From positions 46,164 through 110,163 of the forward strand of contig WANT01000008.1 of assembly GCA_015521685.1 (NCBI GenBank): DNA of 64,000 nt, read 5' to 3'. Every line of letters starts with the position of its first letter. Position 1 is the stretch's first letter. Positions 11,009-20,220 of this stretch are shown one piece after another. A model generated the notes under the pieces. The model was given only the letters and a program-made list of their open reading frames with translations, searched no databases and was not told where the DNA came from. The position numbers and the translations under genes were made by a program. This stretch comes from Aeropyrum sp. (GTDB lineage Archaea > Thermoproteota > Thermoprotei_A > Sulfolobales > Acidilobaceae).

Positions 11009-11377
11009 CTAGTAGAGCTTAAGCCTCCCGGTTATCTTGTCTACCCTGCTGGATGGCGCTGGCCCGACAGCGACTGCCGTGGGCGTCCCCGGTTCTAGCT
11101 GGGTCCTCCCGGCATCCCTTATGAATGAAGATGGCAAGCCCTCATCCACGGCGGCCGAGTAAATCTCCCCCAGCTCTCTAACACTATCAACCCTCAAAAC
11201 TATCTTAGGCTGGCCCCTCGCCCTCCACTCCTCCAGCCACCTCAGCCACACCTCGTTACCACTCCTCAGAACCAAGAATACGGCCTCACAGGAAGCATGG
11301 GCGGCCTGGGCAGCAGCCTTCCCCCTACCCATCCTCAAGTCTCTCCTCAGTACTATGGCTTGCTTGAACTCCTCCAC
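11009..11377 (-). CDS. pth2: Archaeal/eukaryotic-type peptidyl-tRNA hydrolase Pth2
   Basis: QAIVLRRDLRMGRGKAAAQAAHAS, IRDAGRTQLEPGTPTAVAVGP. Confidence 0.95.
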   Translation of the reverse strand: MEEFKQAIVLRRDLRMGRGKAAAQAAHASCEAVFLVLRSGNEVWLRWLEEWRARGQPKIVLRVDSVRELGEIYSAAVDEGLPSSFIRDAGRTQLEPGTPTAVAVGPAPSSRVDKITGRLKLY

Positions 11378-11466
11378 ACCCCCCTCCCTCCGCCCATCCC
11401 GAGCTTTTATATACTAAGCGCCTTAACTCTCACGAGATCATACTCAATGGTTGAGGTGCACCAGCT

Positions 11467-11916
11467 ATGGAGCCCGGCAGGATACTAGATCCAGTCGAGG
11501 TCCTCAGGAGGGCTAAGGTGGTTGCTGTTGTGGGGGCTAGTAAGAATCCCGAGAAGGATGCGAATAGGGTACCCGCTTACCTAAAGGAGGCTGGATATAA
11601 AATTATACCGATAAACCCAACTGCCGACGAGATCCTCGGCGAGAAGGCCTATCCCAGCTTGGAGGCCCTCCCCGACGAGGTGGCAAGAGAAGTCGATGTG
11701 ATAGACGTATTCCGCCCCCCGAGGGAGGCTTTGAGTATTGCGGAGCAGGCGATCAAGCTAGCCTCTAGGACTGGGAAGAGGTATGTTGTGTGGTTCCAGA
11801 TAGGCACAGCGAGCGATGAAGCCGTGAAGAGGCTTACAGAGGCGGGGCTAGATGTTGTTGTTAACCGGTGCATGATGGCGGAGCACCGCGAGAACATAGC
11901 GGGTGCAGGAAGGTAG
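11467..11916 (+). CDS. CoA-binding domain protein (YccU-like)
   Basis: VVAVVGASKNPEKDANRVPAYLKEAGYKIIPINP, Rossmann CoA-binding fold. Confidence 0.88.
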   Translation: MEPGRILDPVEVLRRAKVVAVVGASKNPEKDANRVPAYLKEAGYKIIPINPTADEILGEKAYPSLEALPDEVAREVDVIDVFRPPREALSIAEQAIKLASRTGKRYVVWFQIGTASDEAVKRLTEAGLDVVVNRCMMAEHRENIAGAGR

Positions 11917-11925
11917 GGTGGAGGG

Positions 11926-12975
11926 CTAAATCCCGCCCTGGAGCGTTATGAAAATCCTCTGAAGTATGCCGGGGACGTAGATGACGCGGCTGATGGGCTC
12001 CGGCTTGTAGCTATCACCCCACACCTTGAGATACTTGCTGCTGGCAGCGTCGAGTAAAGCTAGGTCCTCGCCGGTTAGGGCTAGGCTAGCTGCTCTAACA
12101 GCATCTGCCACACGCACTGGCCTCCGCCACCCAACTATAGGCACGGCGCCCTTGGCAGCGACCCACGCTAGTGCTACAATGGCCTTAGTAACCCCATGCC
12201 TGGAAGCCACCTCTTCTAGAGCCTTCTGTAGTTCCCTATCGTTTGACGCCGCCTTGAACACCCTATCGCCTCTCTGCGCCTTTGTCTGAGGCCGCTTCAC
12301 CCCCGCTAGCGCACCCTTGGCTAGGGGGCTCCAGGCCATCACCCCGATCCCCCTTTCTGCGAGCATCGGTATTAGCTTGTTCTCGGCCGGCCTGTACGCT
12401 AGGCTGTATTGTACCTGGTCCACTATTGGCTCTAGCCTGCGGGCGCACTCTAGAGCTCTAGTTATCTGATCTTCCCCGTAGTTTGAGAGCCCGTAGTAAG
12501 ACGCCATACCATCTACTACAACCTTCTCCAGCCCGCGGACGACGTTACACAGGTTAGAGTAGATTGGAGGGGGCCAGTGGTGGAGGATCACGTCTGGGGC
12601 AAATCCCAGCCTCCCGACTATCCCCTTAGCACCCTCCAGGATATCGTCGCTCGAGGCCCTGTAGCCAGCTACCTTGCTAACAACTACAAACTCGCTCTTG
12701 GCATCGAGCTTCCTGAGGGACTCGCCTAAAAGCCTCTCGGAGAGCCCACCACCGTAAACCTCGGCAGTATCCAAGAGGTTTATACCGCCCTCCAGAGCAC
12801 TTGTAAGGCCTGCCAGCAGGGCTTCCCTGTCGGGCTGGCGAGCCCCCCACAGCCTCGATCCTAGCTGCCAGAATCCCAGGCCAACCCTAGAAACCCTAGG
12901 ACCCCTGGAACCTAGAGTCACATACATCTCTACCGCCATAACTGGACCAGTGTTAGCAGGGCAGCTTTCAAACAT
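11926..12975 (-). CDS. Aldo/keto reductase
   Basis: LLDTAEVYGGGLSERLLGE, SNYGEDQI, VMAWSPLAKGALAG; true start probably near MYVTLGSRG. Confidence 0.9.
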   Translation of the reverse strand: MFESCPANTGPVMAVEMYVTLGSRGPRVSRVGLGFWQLGSRLWGARQPDREALLAGLTSALEGGINLLDTAEVYGGGLSERLLGESLRKLDAKSEFVVVSKVAGYRASSDDILEGAKGIVGRLGFAPDVILHHWPPPIYSNLCNVVRGLEKVVVDGMASYYGLSNYGEDQITRALECARRLEPIVDQVQYSLAYRPAENKLIPMLAERGIGVMAWSPLAKGALAGVKRPQTKAQRGDRVFKAASNDRELQKALEEVASRHGVTKAIVALAWVAAKGAVPIVGWRRPVRVADAVRAASLALTGEDLALLDAASSKYLKVWGDSYKPEPISRVIYVPGILQRIFITLQGGI

Positions 12976-13019
12976 TAGCCCCCCAAACGAGACATTGAGC
13001 GTGTAATGGGTGGCTAGCC

Positions 13020-13604
13020 TTGGCCATGCTTGACATAGAGGTGATGAGGAGCGTTGCCGAGGTTCTAAAGGCTATGTACAAGAGGGGGCTGGTACAGGTT
13101 AAGGGCGGAAATGTGAGCGTGTATAGCGGGGGGCTGGTCTACATCTCTCCAAGCGGCGTGCCCCGCCACAAGCTGGAGTGGAGCGATGTGGCTGTGATGG
13201 ACTTAGAAGGCAGGATATTCAGGGGAAGGCCCAGTAGTGAGTGGAGGATGCACGTGGCGATTTACAGGAAGCTTGGCTCGAAGGGTGTATCCGCGGTGGT
13301 CCACGCTCACCCTAAGACAGTCCTAGCTCTGGACGCTATAGGCGTCGAGCCCGAGGTAAACCTACTGGCCGAGGCTAAGATCAGGCTTGGCTGTGTGGCT
13401 CGAGTTCCATTCATAACTCCGGGTACATGGGATCTGGCTGAGGCTGTGGCTCAGGCCCTGAACGCTTCAGGCTGCAGGGCTGTTATTATGGAGAGGCATG
13501 GTGCTGTGACTGTCTCTAGCGGCTTGTGGGATGCGGTTGATGCAATGGAGTCTCTTGAGGACCTCGCCTGGATAGCTCTTTCCCTGGCTAGTTCGAGGCG
13601 CTGA
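13020..13604 (+). CDS. Class II aldolase/adducin family protein
   Basis: GGNVSVYSGGLVYISPSGVPR, VVHAHPKTVLALD, MERHGAV. Confidence 0.88.
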   Translation: MAMLDIEVMRSVAEVLKAMYKRGLVQVKGGNVSVYSGGLVYISPSGVPRHKLEWSDVAVMDLEGRIFRGRPSSEWRMHVAIYRKLGSKGVSAVVHAHPKTVLALDAIGVEPEVNLLAEAKIRLGCVARVPFITPGTWDLAEAVAQALNASGCRAVIMERHGAVTVSSGLWDAVDAMESLEDLAWIALSLASSRR

Positions 13605-13609
13605 TGTTT

Positions 13610-14836
13610 CTAAAGTATCCTCCCCCTGCCTAGCCTCTCCACCAGCTCGTACACGCTCAGCCCGCTCGCCCCTACCTCGTCGAGGAGTGCTGAGAACGAG
13701 CCTGGCTCGTAGAGGCAGGCAGGATCATCCCCGAGCACGTCCCCGGTGTAAGCGTAGGCCCTCGCCCTACTGCCCCCGCATAGATCCTTGAACTCGCATC
13801 TCCCGCATTTGCCCCTGAATTCCGCCTTGCGAAGGAGTATTAGATACCGGCTCCCCCTATAGATCTTCGCTAGGCTCGTAACCCTTACGTTGCCAGCGGG
13901 TAGTGGGAGGAAGCCGCTAGGGTAGACGTCTCCCTTGTTGGACACGAAAACCACACCCTTACCATCCCTCGTGCCTGTGGTCTGAGCCATGGGCTCCCCT
14001 TCTGGCTCTCCGAGGAGCTTTACAGTCTCGGAAATGAGCCTCTCATAGAGGGGACCTACCTCCATCTTGGACTCCCATGGTATGCGTAACTTCTCTAGCA
14101 GCCTCCTGGTTAGAGCTATCCTCCTGAACATTGGGCCTTCCACAGTCCTCACAAGCACGCCGTACCTTGATGCGTCATATAGGTAGTTGGTGACGTCCTC
14201 CCACTCGTGGGGCCTCAAGTCTAGTAGTGATGCAGCTCTGCCGGTGGGGACAACGTAGAATACCTCCCAAACATCGACGCCCATATCTATGATGGTCTTC
14301 AGCATTCGCGGTAAGGTCTCTACTGTCGGTCTCATAACAACCGTGTTAACCTGGACTGGGAGCCCAGCTTCCAGAGCCCTTCTAATTATCTTGAGGCTGG
14401 CCTTGAAGGTCCCTGGAATACCTCTTATAGCGTCGTGCACCTCCGGAACCCCGCTGTCTATCGAGATGGATATCCTAGCGACCCCCATCCGAGCCATTCT
14501 CCTAACAACCTCGCCCGTCAGGAGTGGTGTAACGCTAGGTGCTACCGCAACCCTCAGGCCTTGGCTGATAGCGTATTCGAGGATCTCCCAGAAGTCCCTC
14601 CTCATCAACGGGTCTCCACCTGTAATAATGAATATGGGGTATGGCTTGCCGAACTCTACCACTTGATCTACGAGCCGCATAGACTCCCTAGTGTCTAGCT
14701 CTCCCTCCTCAGGCTCCGTCAGAGCACTGGCTCTGCAGTGCTTGCAAGCGAGGAGACAGGCCTTAGTAGACTCCCAGAAGACTATAAGGGGTTTCTCCTC
14801 GTAGGGCCACCTACCCCTAGGCTTCACAATCCCCAC
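13610..14836 (-). CDS. Radical SAM/SPASM protein, AhbD/NirJ-like; likely GTG start at 14836 (ORF track extends to 14962)
   Basis: CLLACKHCRA CxxxCxxC motif, TGGDP, C-terminal CGRCEFKDLCGGSRARAYAYTGD; start overlaps the upstream radical-SAM stop. Confidence 0.85.
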   Translation of the reverse strand: MGIVKPRGRWPYEEKPLIVFWESTKACLLACKHCRASALTEPEEGELDTRESMRLVDQVVEFGKPYPIFIITGGDPLMRRDFWEILEYAISQGLRVAVAPSVTPLLTGEVVRRMARMGVARISISIDSGVPEVHDAIRGIPGTFKASLKIIRRALEAGLPVQVNTVVMRPTVETLPRMLKTIIDMGVDVWEVFYVVPTGRAASLLDLRPHEWEDVTNYLYDASRYGVLVRTVEGPMFRRIALTRRLLEKLRIPWESKMEVGPLYERLISETVKLLGEPEGEPMAQTTGTRDGKGVVFVSNKGDVYPSGFLPLPAGNVRVTSLAKIYRGSRYLILLRKAEFRGKCGRCEFKDLCGGSRARAYAYTGDVLGDDPACLYEPGSFSALLDEVGASGLSVYELVERLGRGRIL

Positions 14837-16002
14837 CTCGACGCGATCTCCCACGGGTCTATGAAGCACAGGGGGTCGTCGCCCCAGAAGTCGCCGTATA
14901 CTCTTAAAGCCCTCATCCTGCTGCCACCACCGCAAACGCCTTTGAAGGGGCACTTGCCGCACCGGCTGCCAGACAGCATGGAGCCGATCTCGAGGAAAGG
15001 CTTGAGCCGAGGGTTGCTAGGGGATAGTATGGTTTCTAGGCTCTCCCGCCTCAAGTCTCCGACTATCACTCCCTCTAGGAATTGGCATGGCCTCACAGTA
15101 CCGTCAGGGTATATGCTTATAGACCGTCTTCCGCAGTCGCCGTGGCTCCCTAGGAGGCTCAGCAGCTCTAGAAACTCTTCTCTTGTCTTAGCTAGCTTGT
15201 CAGCGAGGTAGATGCCTGCAAAATTCCCTCTAACTATGAGGACCTCAGTCGTGTCGGACGCTGAGATCGCCTCGTCGAGTATCCTATCTACGGTGGCCCT
15301 AAGCTCCTCCCTCGAGGGGAGTAGGTTTTCTCCAGCCCTCCCGAGCAGGTCTATGAGGTATATGGCGACGCGGGGCACTCCCATCTCTCTGGCCAGCCTT
15401 ACAATCCTTGGAGCGTCCTCAAGGTTGTACCTTGTAATGGTTATCCTGAAACCCACGTCAAGCCCGGCTTCAAGGGCGTTCCTAGCGCCTCTCAGAGCCC
15501 TCGAGAACGCCCCGGCCATGCCCCGGAAGGCGTCGTGTACCTCTGGCCGCGTGCTATCGAGGCTTATGCCCACATAGCTGAATCCGGTCTTCCTGAGCCT
15601 GCTAGCAGTGCCCCTGGATATCAAGGTTCCGTTTGTGCTGATGGCCAGCCTAATGTCGCCGCTGAGCGCTATTCTCCTTGCTATTGCCCAGAGGTCACTC
15701 CTCACAAGAGGCTCGCCGCCCGTCAGAGTTACTAGAGGTAGTCCTGCCTCTACAATCTCGCTGGCTACTCTTAGGGCCTCATATGTTGAGAGCTCGTTAG
15801 GGTCTGGTTGTGGGCCCGCAGATATATAGCAGTGGATGCACTTGAGGTTGCAGGCCCTGGTTATATTCCAGAATACTACTGGCTTTAGGAGGCTGGAGAA
15901 CCCGCTGGGTCTTTTTCCATGTAGGCCTTTCAACCTCGAGCTTACTGTGCCCCTACCTGTAGCCATCCTAGTTACTGGTATCATCTTGTGAGGGCCTCCC
16001 AC
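14824..16002 (-). CDS. Radical SAM/SPASM protein, AhbC/NirJ-like
   Basis: CNLKCIHCYIS, TGGEPLVR, CGKCPFKGVCGGGSRMRALRVYGD. Confidence 0.85.
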   Translation of the reverse strand: MGGPHKMIPVTRMATGRGTVSSRLKGLHGKRPSGFSSLLKPVVFWNITRACNLKCIHCYISAGPQPDPNELSTYEALRVASEIVEAGLPLVTLTGGEPLVRSDLWAIARRIALSGDIRLAISTNGTLISRGTASRLRKTGFSYVGISLDSTRPEVHDAFRGMAGAFSRALRGARNALEAGLDVGFRITITRYNLEDAPRIVRLAREMGVPRVAIYLIDLLGRAGENLLPSREELRATVDRILDEAISASDTTEVLIVRGNFAGIYLADKLAKTREEFLELLSLLGSHGDCGRRSISIYPDGTVRPCQFLEGVIVGDLRRESLETILSPSNPRLKPFLEIGSMLSGSRCGKCPFKGVCGGGSRMRALRVYGDFWGDDPLCFIDPWEIASRWGL

Positions 16003-16047
16003 CTTCAGGTTTATTGTTGCGGGGGGAAACGGTGGTGCATGGACTCA

Positions 16048-16082
16048 AAGGTATACTGTATATTCTAATATATACTTTTTTT
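16048..16082. promoter_or_regulatory. AT-rich divergent promoter region
   Basis: ggtatactgtatattctaatatatacttttttt between divergently oriented genes. Confidence 0.4.
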
Positions 16083-16145
16083 GTCTAGGGAGTGAAACGT
16101 TAGACTTCCTGGCTAGAAGACAAACCACACTATGGGGGCAGTAGG

Positions 16146-17429
16146 TTGGCTAGAATTAACGTTGAGCTTGAAGAGGGTGAGGGTGTAAGGATCTTTGGCC
16201 CTGCAGAGGTGGAAGTGGCTAGAGGCCAAGCCACAATCCTCGGGGCCGAGCTAGGACCTGGGGACTGTGTAGAGATCGGCGAGACTAGAAGCTACCTTGT
16301 AAAAGCTATTTCAAGGGCAAGCCTAGTAGTCAGGATTAGCGGCAGGGCTAGGGTTGAGGCCCCGAGCGAGGGGGAGGAACCGCTCGACGAGTGGATACTC
16401 ACAGCTGATAAGATAGTTTCTGAGTGTGGCCGGGAGTGCACTGCAGTCGTGGTGGGGCCTGTAGATGCTGGAAAAACCTCTGTTACAGCGGTGCTTGCCA
16501 ACAGGAGTCTCGCAAAGGGAGTTCCTACGGGGGTTATAGACGCTGATGTGGGTCAGGCCGACATCGGGCCTCCGGGCTTCATCTCACTTAGCCTGCCGGG
16601 CTCGTGGGTTGTCTGGCTACGCCAGCTCGAGCCTGTAGCCTCTAGGTTTGTAGGCAGCATAGAGCCGAGCCCAGCAGCCGGTAGGATAGTTTCTGCTATT
16701 GCTCACTTGCGGCTTAGGGCTAGGGCCGAGGGCGCTGCGTTTGTTGCCGTTGATACAGACGGGTGGACTAGTGGCTGGAGTGCTCTGGAGTACAAGATCG
16801 ACCTCATTCGAGGTGTGGGTGCTGACGCGGTGGTTGTTGTGGGGGACCACGATCTCTACACTTTTATGGAGAAGTCTGTCGAGGCTCCAGTGTACTACGT
16901 GAGGAGCCCTGGAGTTCAGGCGGTCAGGAGCGTCGAGGATAGGAGGCGCTTAAGGAGGGAGAATTATGGTAGGTTTCTCGAGGGAGGCATGAGGAGTATT
17001 AGTCTCAGGGAGGTCAAGGTTCAGGGTGCATGTATTGGCGGCTCTCCGTTCATGGATGAGCGTGTGAAGGGCGCTATAGAGTCCCAACTTGGCTACAGTG
17101 TGAAAATGATGACTAGGTATCCTGGCGGTGTTTGTGTGTTCCTAGACTCGGAGAGGCATGTGGAGCCCCACGAGATTAAAGGCGGCTTGCGTAGGATGGT
17201 TGGCGGGGAGCTTATAGTAGTTAGCAAGGGTAGTGTGAGGGGGGTGCTCGCGGCCCTAGTTTCAAGCGATGGGGACGAGCATCCAGCAGTCTTGGAGGAC
17301 CTCGATCTAGATTCCATGACTGCAGTGTTTAAGACCAAGTACGAGGGTGGCGTCGTTAAGGTTATTTTCGGCAGGGTTAAACTGAGCGGAGACTACTATG
17401 AAGAGGTTAGAGGAAGGATATTGGTTTAG
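16146..17429 (+). CDS. Clp1/Grc3-family polynucleotide 5'-hydroxyl kinase
   Basis: P-loop VVVGPVDAGKTSVTAVLANRS followed by VIDADVGQADIGPPGFISL (Clp1/Grc3 D-x-D-x-GQ signature). Confidence 0.82.
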   Translation: MARINVELEEGEGVRIFGPAEVEVARGQATILGAELGPGDCVEIGETRSYLVKAISRASLVVRISGRARVEAPSEGEEPLDEWILTADKIVSECGRECTAVVVGPVDAGKTSVTAVLANRSLAKGVPTGVIDADVGQADIGPPGFISLSLPGSWVVWLRQLEPVASRFVGSIEPSPAAGRIVSAIAHLRLRARAEGAAFVAVDTDGWTSGWSALEYKIDLIRGVGADAVVVVGDHDLYTFMEKSVEAPVYYVRSPGVQAVRSVEDRRRLRRENYGRFLEGGMRSISLREVKVQGACIGGSPFMDERVKGAIESQLGYSVKMMTRYPGGVCVFLDSERHVEPHEIKGGLRRMVGGELIVVSKGSVRGVLAALVSSDGDEHPAVLEDLDLDSMTAVFKTKYEGGVVKVIFGRVKLSGDYYEEVRGRILV

Positions 17430-17440
17430 TAGGGTGTTAG

Positions 17441-18028
17441 GTGGTGGGTGAAGGCAGCCCTAGGTGTTGGAGACTCGGAACTAGGCTTCTAGCTGTTATT
17501 ATGGGCGACATAACTGCTCTAAGGGTGGAGGCCGTAGTTAACCCTGCTAACAGCAGGATGATCATGGGTGGTGGTGTAGCTGGAGCCTTGAAGAGGGTGG
17601 GTGGAGCTGGAATTGAGGAGGAGGCGCTAGAGAAGGCTCCCGTGCCAGTCGGCTCGGCAATAATAACTGGGGCGGGCAAGCTGCCATCCAGGTACGTCAT
17701 ACATGCTCCTACCATGGAGGAGCCTGCCATGAGGATAGCCCTCTACAAGGCGTTTAGGGCTTCGTACGCGGCGCTGAAGCTGGCTTCAGACGCTGGGTTC
17801 TCCAGCGTGGCTATACCTGCTATGGGCGCCGGTGTGGGGGGCCTCAGTGTTAGGGAATCCGCGAAGGCAATAGCCCTAGCGGCTAGCCTGATTGAGGGGA
17901 GGTGGCCCGAGTATATACTCCTCGTCTCTAGGAGCAAGGAGCCGTATCTACAGATGGTGGAGGGAGTTTCAGAGGCTCTAGGCTCGGAGGGTGAGGAGTG
18001 CCCTGCAGACCTAAATCGCTTTCTCTAG
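17441..18028 (+). CDS. Macro-domain (ADP-ribose-binding/Appr-1''-p processing type) protein; start may be internal ATG at 17501
   Basis: [34 protein letters not shown]...[10 protein letters not shown]. Confidence 0.9.
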   Translation: MVGEGSPRCWRLGTRLLAVIMGDITALRVEAVVNPANSRMIMGGGVAGALKRVGGAGIEEEALEKAPVPVGSAIITGAGKLPSRYVIHAPTMEEPAMRIALYKAFRASYAALKLASDAGFSSVAIPAMGAGVGGLSVRESAKAIALAASLIEGRWPEYILLVSRSKEPYLQMVEGVSEALGSEGEECPADLNRFL

Positions 18029-18585
18029 CCATAACGGGTAGCAGCGGCATTAGGGTCGCTTTGAGGCTCCTTGAGGTTGCTAGCAGGGAGTCTGAGATAA
18101 GGGGTATAATACTGACTAGAGGGGCGCTCAACGTTGCCAAGTACGAGGAGGGAGTGTCCGAGGAGGACCTGCTAGAGAGGCTGAAGAGCTTCGGAAGGGT
18201 ATATATGGAGGATGACATGTCCAGCCCTCTAGCGAGCTCTAGCAACCAGCCCGACGCTATGGCCATAGTTCCGGCCAGCATGAAGACAGTCGGGCTAATA
18301 GCGAGAGGCATACCAACAACGCTTCCCGCGAGGGCAGCCCTGGCAATCCTAAGGCTTGGCAGGCCTCTAGCCGTTTCCCCCAGAGAGACCCCTCTGGGCC
18401 TGGCAGAGCTTGAGAACCTCCTGGCTTTGGCTCGCATGGGTGCTAGGATAGTCCCGATGACCCTGGCATTCTATAACAGGCCTTCTAGCCTCGAAGACGC
18501 TGTTGATTTCGTTGTGGGGAAGATTCTCGACTCGCTGGGCATCGAAACTAGAGTGTACAGGAGGTGGGAGGGCCCTCTTGATTAG
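17998..18585 (+). CDS. ubiX: UbiX-type flavin prenyltransferase; exact start uncertain
   Basis: [49 protein letters not shown]. Confidence 0.88.
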   Translation: MPCRPKSLSLAITGSSGIRVALRLLEVASRESEIRGIILTRGALNVAKYEEGVSEEDLLERLKSFGRVYMEDDMSSPLASSSNQPDAMAIVPASMKTVGLIARGIPTTLPARAALAILRLGRPLAVSPRETPLGLAELENLLALARMGARIVPMTLAFYNRPSSLEDAVDFVVGKILDSLGIETRVYRRWEGPLD

Positions 18586-19148
18586 GGCCTGAACCAGTCA
18601 ACCATAACATAGTCGACACCGCCCCCCTCGGCGACCACGGCGAACACGAACCTCTTCTTAACGCTGTGGCTGAGTCTACCTGCCCTCACAATCTCCACAG
18701 GATCGATCTCGCTGTCCCTACCATACACGTGGATGATGAAGGGGGCGTGGTCTATGCCAGGGCCTAGCCTGTATACGGCATAGTCGCCTCCAAACTTCAG
18801 CCCACTCCTCACTATAAGCCCCCTGTCCCTCAGCTGCCTGTACACCACGTAGAGCATTCTGAACCTCGGGTTGGAGTCGACAAGTTTGCGCAGGTCCTCA
18901 GCTGACTTGGGACTACCATCTACACTCCTAACCTTCAGAACACCCATCTCGAGGAGGTATAGAGATTCTACTATGCTCAGCCTGAGGGGCCCGTGAAAGT
19001 CGGCGCCTCGGGGCTTCTCGACCTCGAGTGGTTGGCCGTAGAAGCCGCAGGAGTATAGTACTCTAGCCTGGCCGTTGTCGACTATAACCACTGAGTCGCC
19101 GATAAGTACTCCGTCAACCTCGAGTCCCTTACAGGCTAGCGAGGGCAA
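18582..19148 (-). CDS. endA: tRNA-intron splicing endonuclease, catalytic-type subunit
   Basis: [42 protein letters not shown]...HAPFIIHV...[11 protein letters not shown]: Tyr/His/Lys catalytic positions present. Confidence 0.92.
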   Translation of the reverse strand: MPSLACKGLEVDGVLIGDSVVIVDNGQARVLYSCGFYGQPLEVEKPRGADFHGPLRLSIVESLYLLEMGVLKVRSVDGSPKSAEDLRKLVDSNPRFRMLYVVYRQLRDRGLIVRSGLKFGGDYAVYRLGPGIDHAPFIIHVYGRDSEIDPVEIVRAGRLSHSVKKRFVFAVVAEGGGVDYVMVDWFRP

Positions 19149-19155
19149 TCCCTAG

Positions 19156-19614
19156 CTACACCCTATCTAGCGAGGCTACTCCTGCCTCCCTGAGAAGCCT
19201 CTCCACACCCCTCAGCACAGCCTCCACCCTCCTCCTAGCATCACCTATAGCTGCCTCCTCCCGCCAGGACGGGGCGTGCCTTACAGCCTCTCTCCCCAGC
19301 GTTATCTCCCTCCACAGGCCTGCCTCAAGGTAATAGGCTGCTAGGGCCCTCAAGTCCAGCAGGTCCTCCTTGTCCACCCTATCAGGTCCCAGCTGCTCAG
19401 CTATCTCAAGAGCTCTCTCCAGGCTATCTATTATAGAGGTCCTTAGGGCTGAAACGCTGTGTAGTCCCTCCTTAACCCTCTCAGACCCGCCTCCAGAGTC
19501 TGCATAGCCTATACTGGCCTCCAGATCGTTCGTAGTATCCAGGTGGTCGTGTAGCACGGCGGCTATCCTCTCTATGTAGGCCCTCAGCGCGTGCTCGTCC
19601 TCCAACTCTATCAC
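19156..19614 (-). CDS. Helical archaeal protein of unknown function, DUF357-like
   Basis: Complete ORF; alpha-helical, E/R-rich; same strand and 7 bp from endA; family call tentative. Confidence 0.6.
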   Translation of the reverse strand: MIELEDEHALRAYIERIAAVLHDHLDTTNDLEASIGYADSGGGSERVKEGLHSVSALRTSIIDSLERALEIAEQLGPDRVDKEDLLDLRALAAYYLEAGLWREITLGREAVRHAPSWREEAAIGDARRRVEAVLRGVERLLREAGVASLDRV

Positions 19615-19679
19615 CCCTCATGTACTTTTAGCGGGGAAGGGGAGCGGGCTGGGTGTCAGGGAATCTAATGCGAGGAGGC

Positions 19680-20129
19680 CTAGACTTCTAGCCTGACTCC
19701 TAGTTTTTCTTTTCCGCGGTAAGGCCTCACGGTGGCTATGCTGTTGTCGGCTACGCCGTGCTCCTCCATGAGCTCTGGGTTGACGTAGACGACGTTGGGC
19801 TGGGCCTCCTCGTCTACTATGGCCTTGAAGGCGAACCTATGCCTACCTGCCACAGTTATCTCTAGAAGGTCTGTGATGCCTAGCTCTCTGGCTAGTGTGG
19901 GGCTTATCCTGGCTTCTTCTCGCTTGAGCCGCAGGTCGTACCTCAGTCTTATCCTCTTCTCTGTTAGCCTTTTCTCCCTCTGCCTTAGCGCTGAAGCGCT
20001 TGGAACAATGTCTACCAGCTTGGAGATGGGGGTCTTGGGCTTGTCTGGCTTCACCTCTTCGTGGTGAGAAGCCTCCTCTTGGACGCGGTGGCCCTCAACG
20101 CCTTCCTCCATCCACGCATCACCATCCAC
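19680..20129 (-). CDS. Uncharacterized archaeal protein
   Basis: Complete 149-aa ORF with charged N-terminus and ordered C-terminal half (ARELGITDLLEITVAGRHRFAFKAIVDEEAQPNVVYVNPELMEEHGV). Confidence 0.65.
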   Translation of the reverse strand: MDGDAWMEEGVEGHRVQEEASHHEEVKPDKPKTPISKLVDIVPSASALRQREKRLTEKRIRLRYDLRLKREEARISPTLARELGITDLLEITVAGRHRFAFKAIVDEEAQPNVVYVNPELMEEHGVADNSIATVRPYRGKEKLGVRLEV

Positions 20130-20220
20130 TATAGAACACTAGATATAGCCATTATGGAATAATTCGTTTAGGCCGGGTCATAAATATACACGTGATTGTG
20201 GGGGAGGCCGGCATGCATGT

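Noticed and set aside
14738-15211. 157-aa plus-strand ORF across the radical-SAM junction
   Set aside because: Overlaps two strongly supported genes on the other strand; composition typical of shadow ORF
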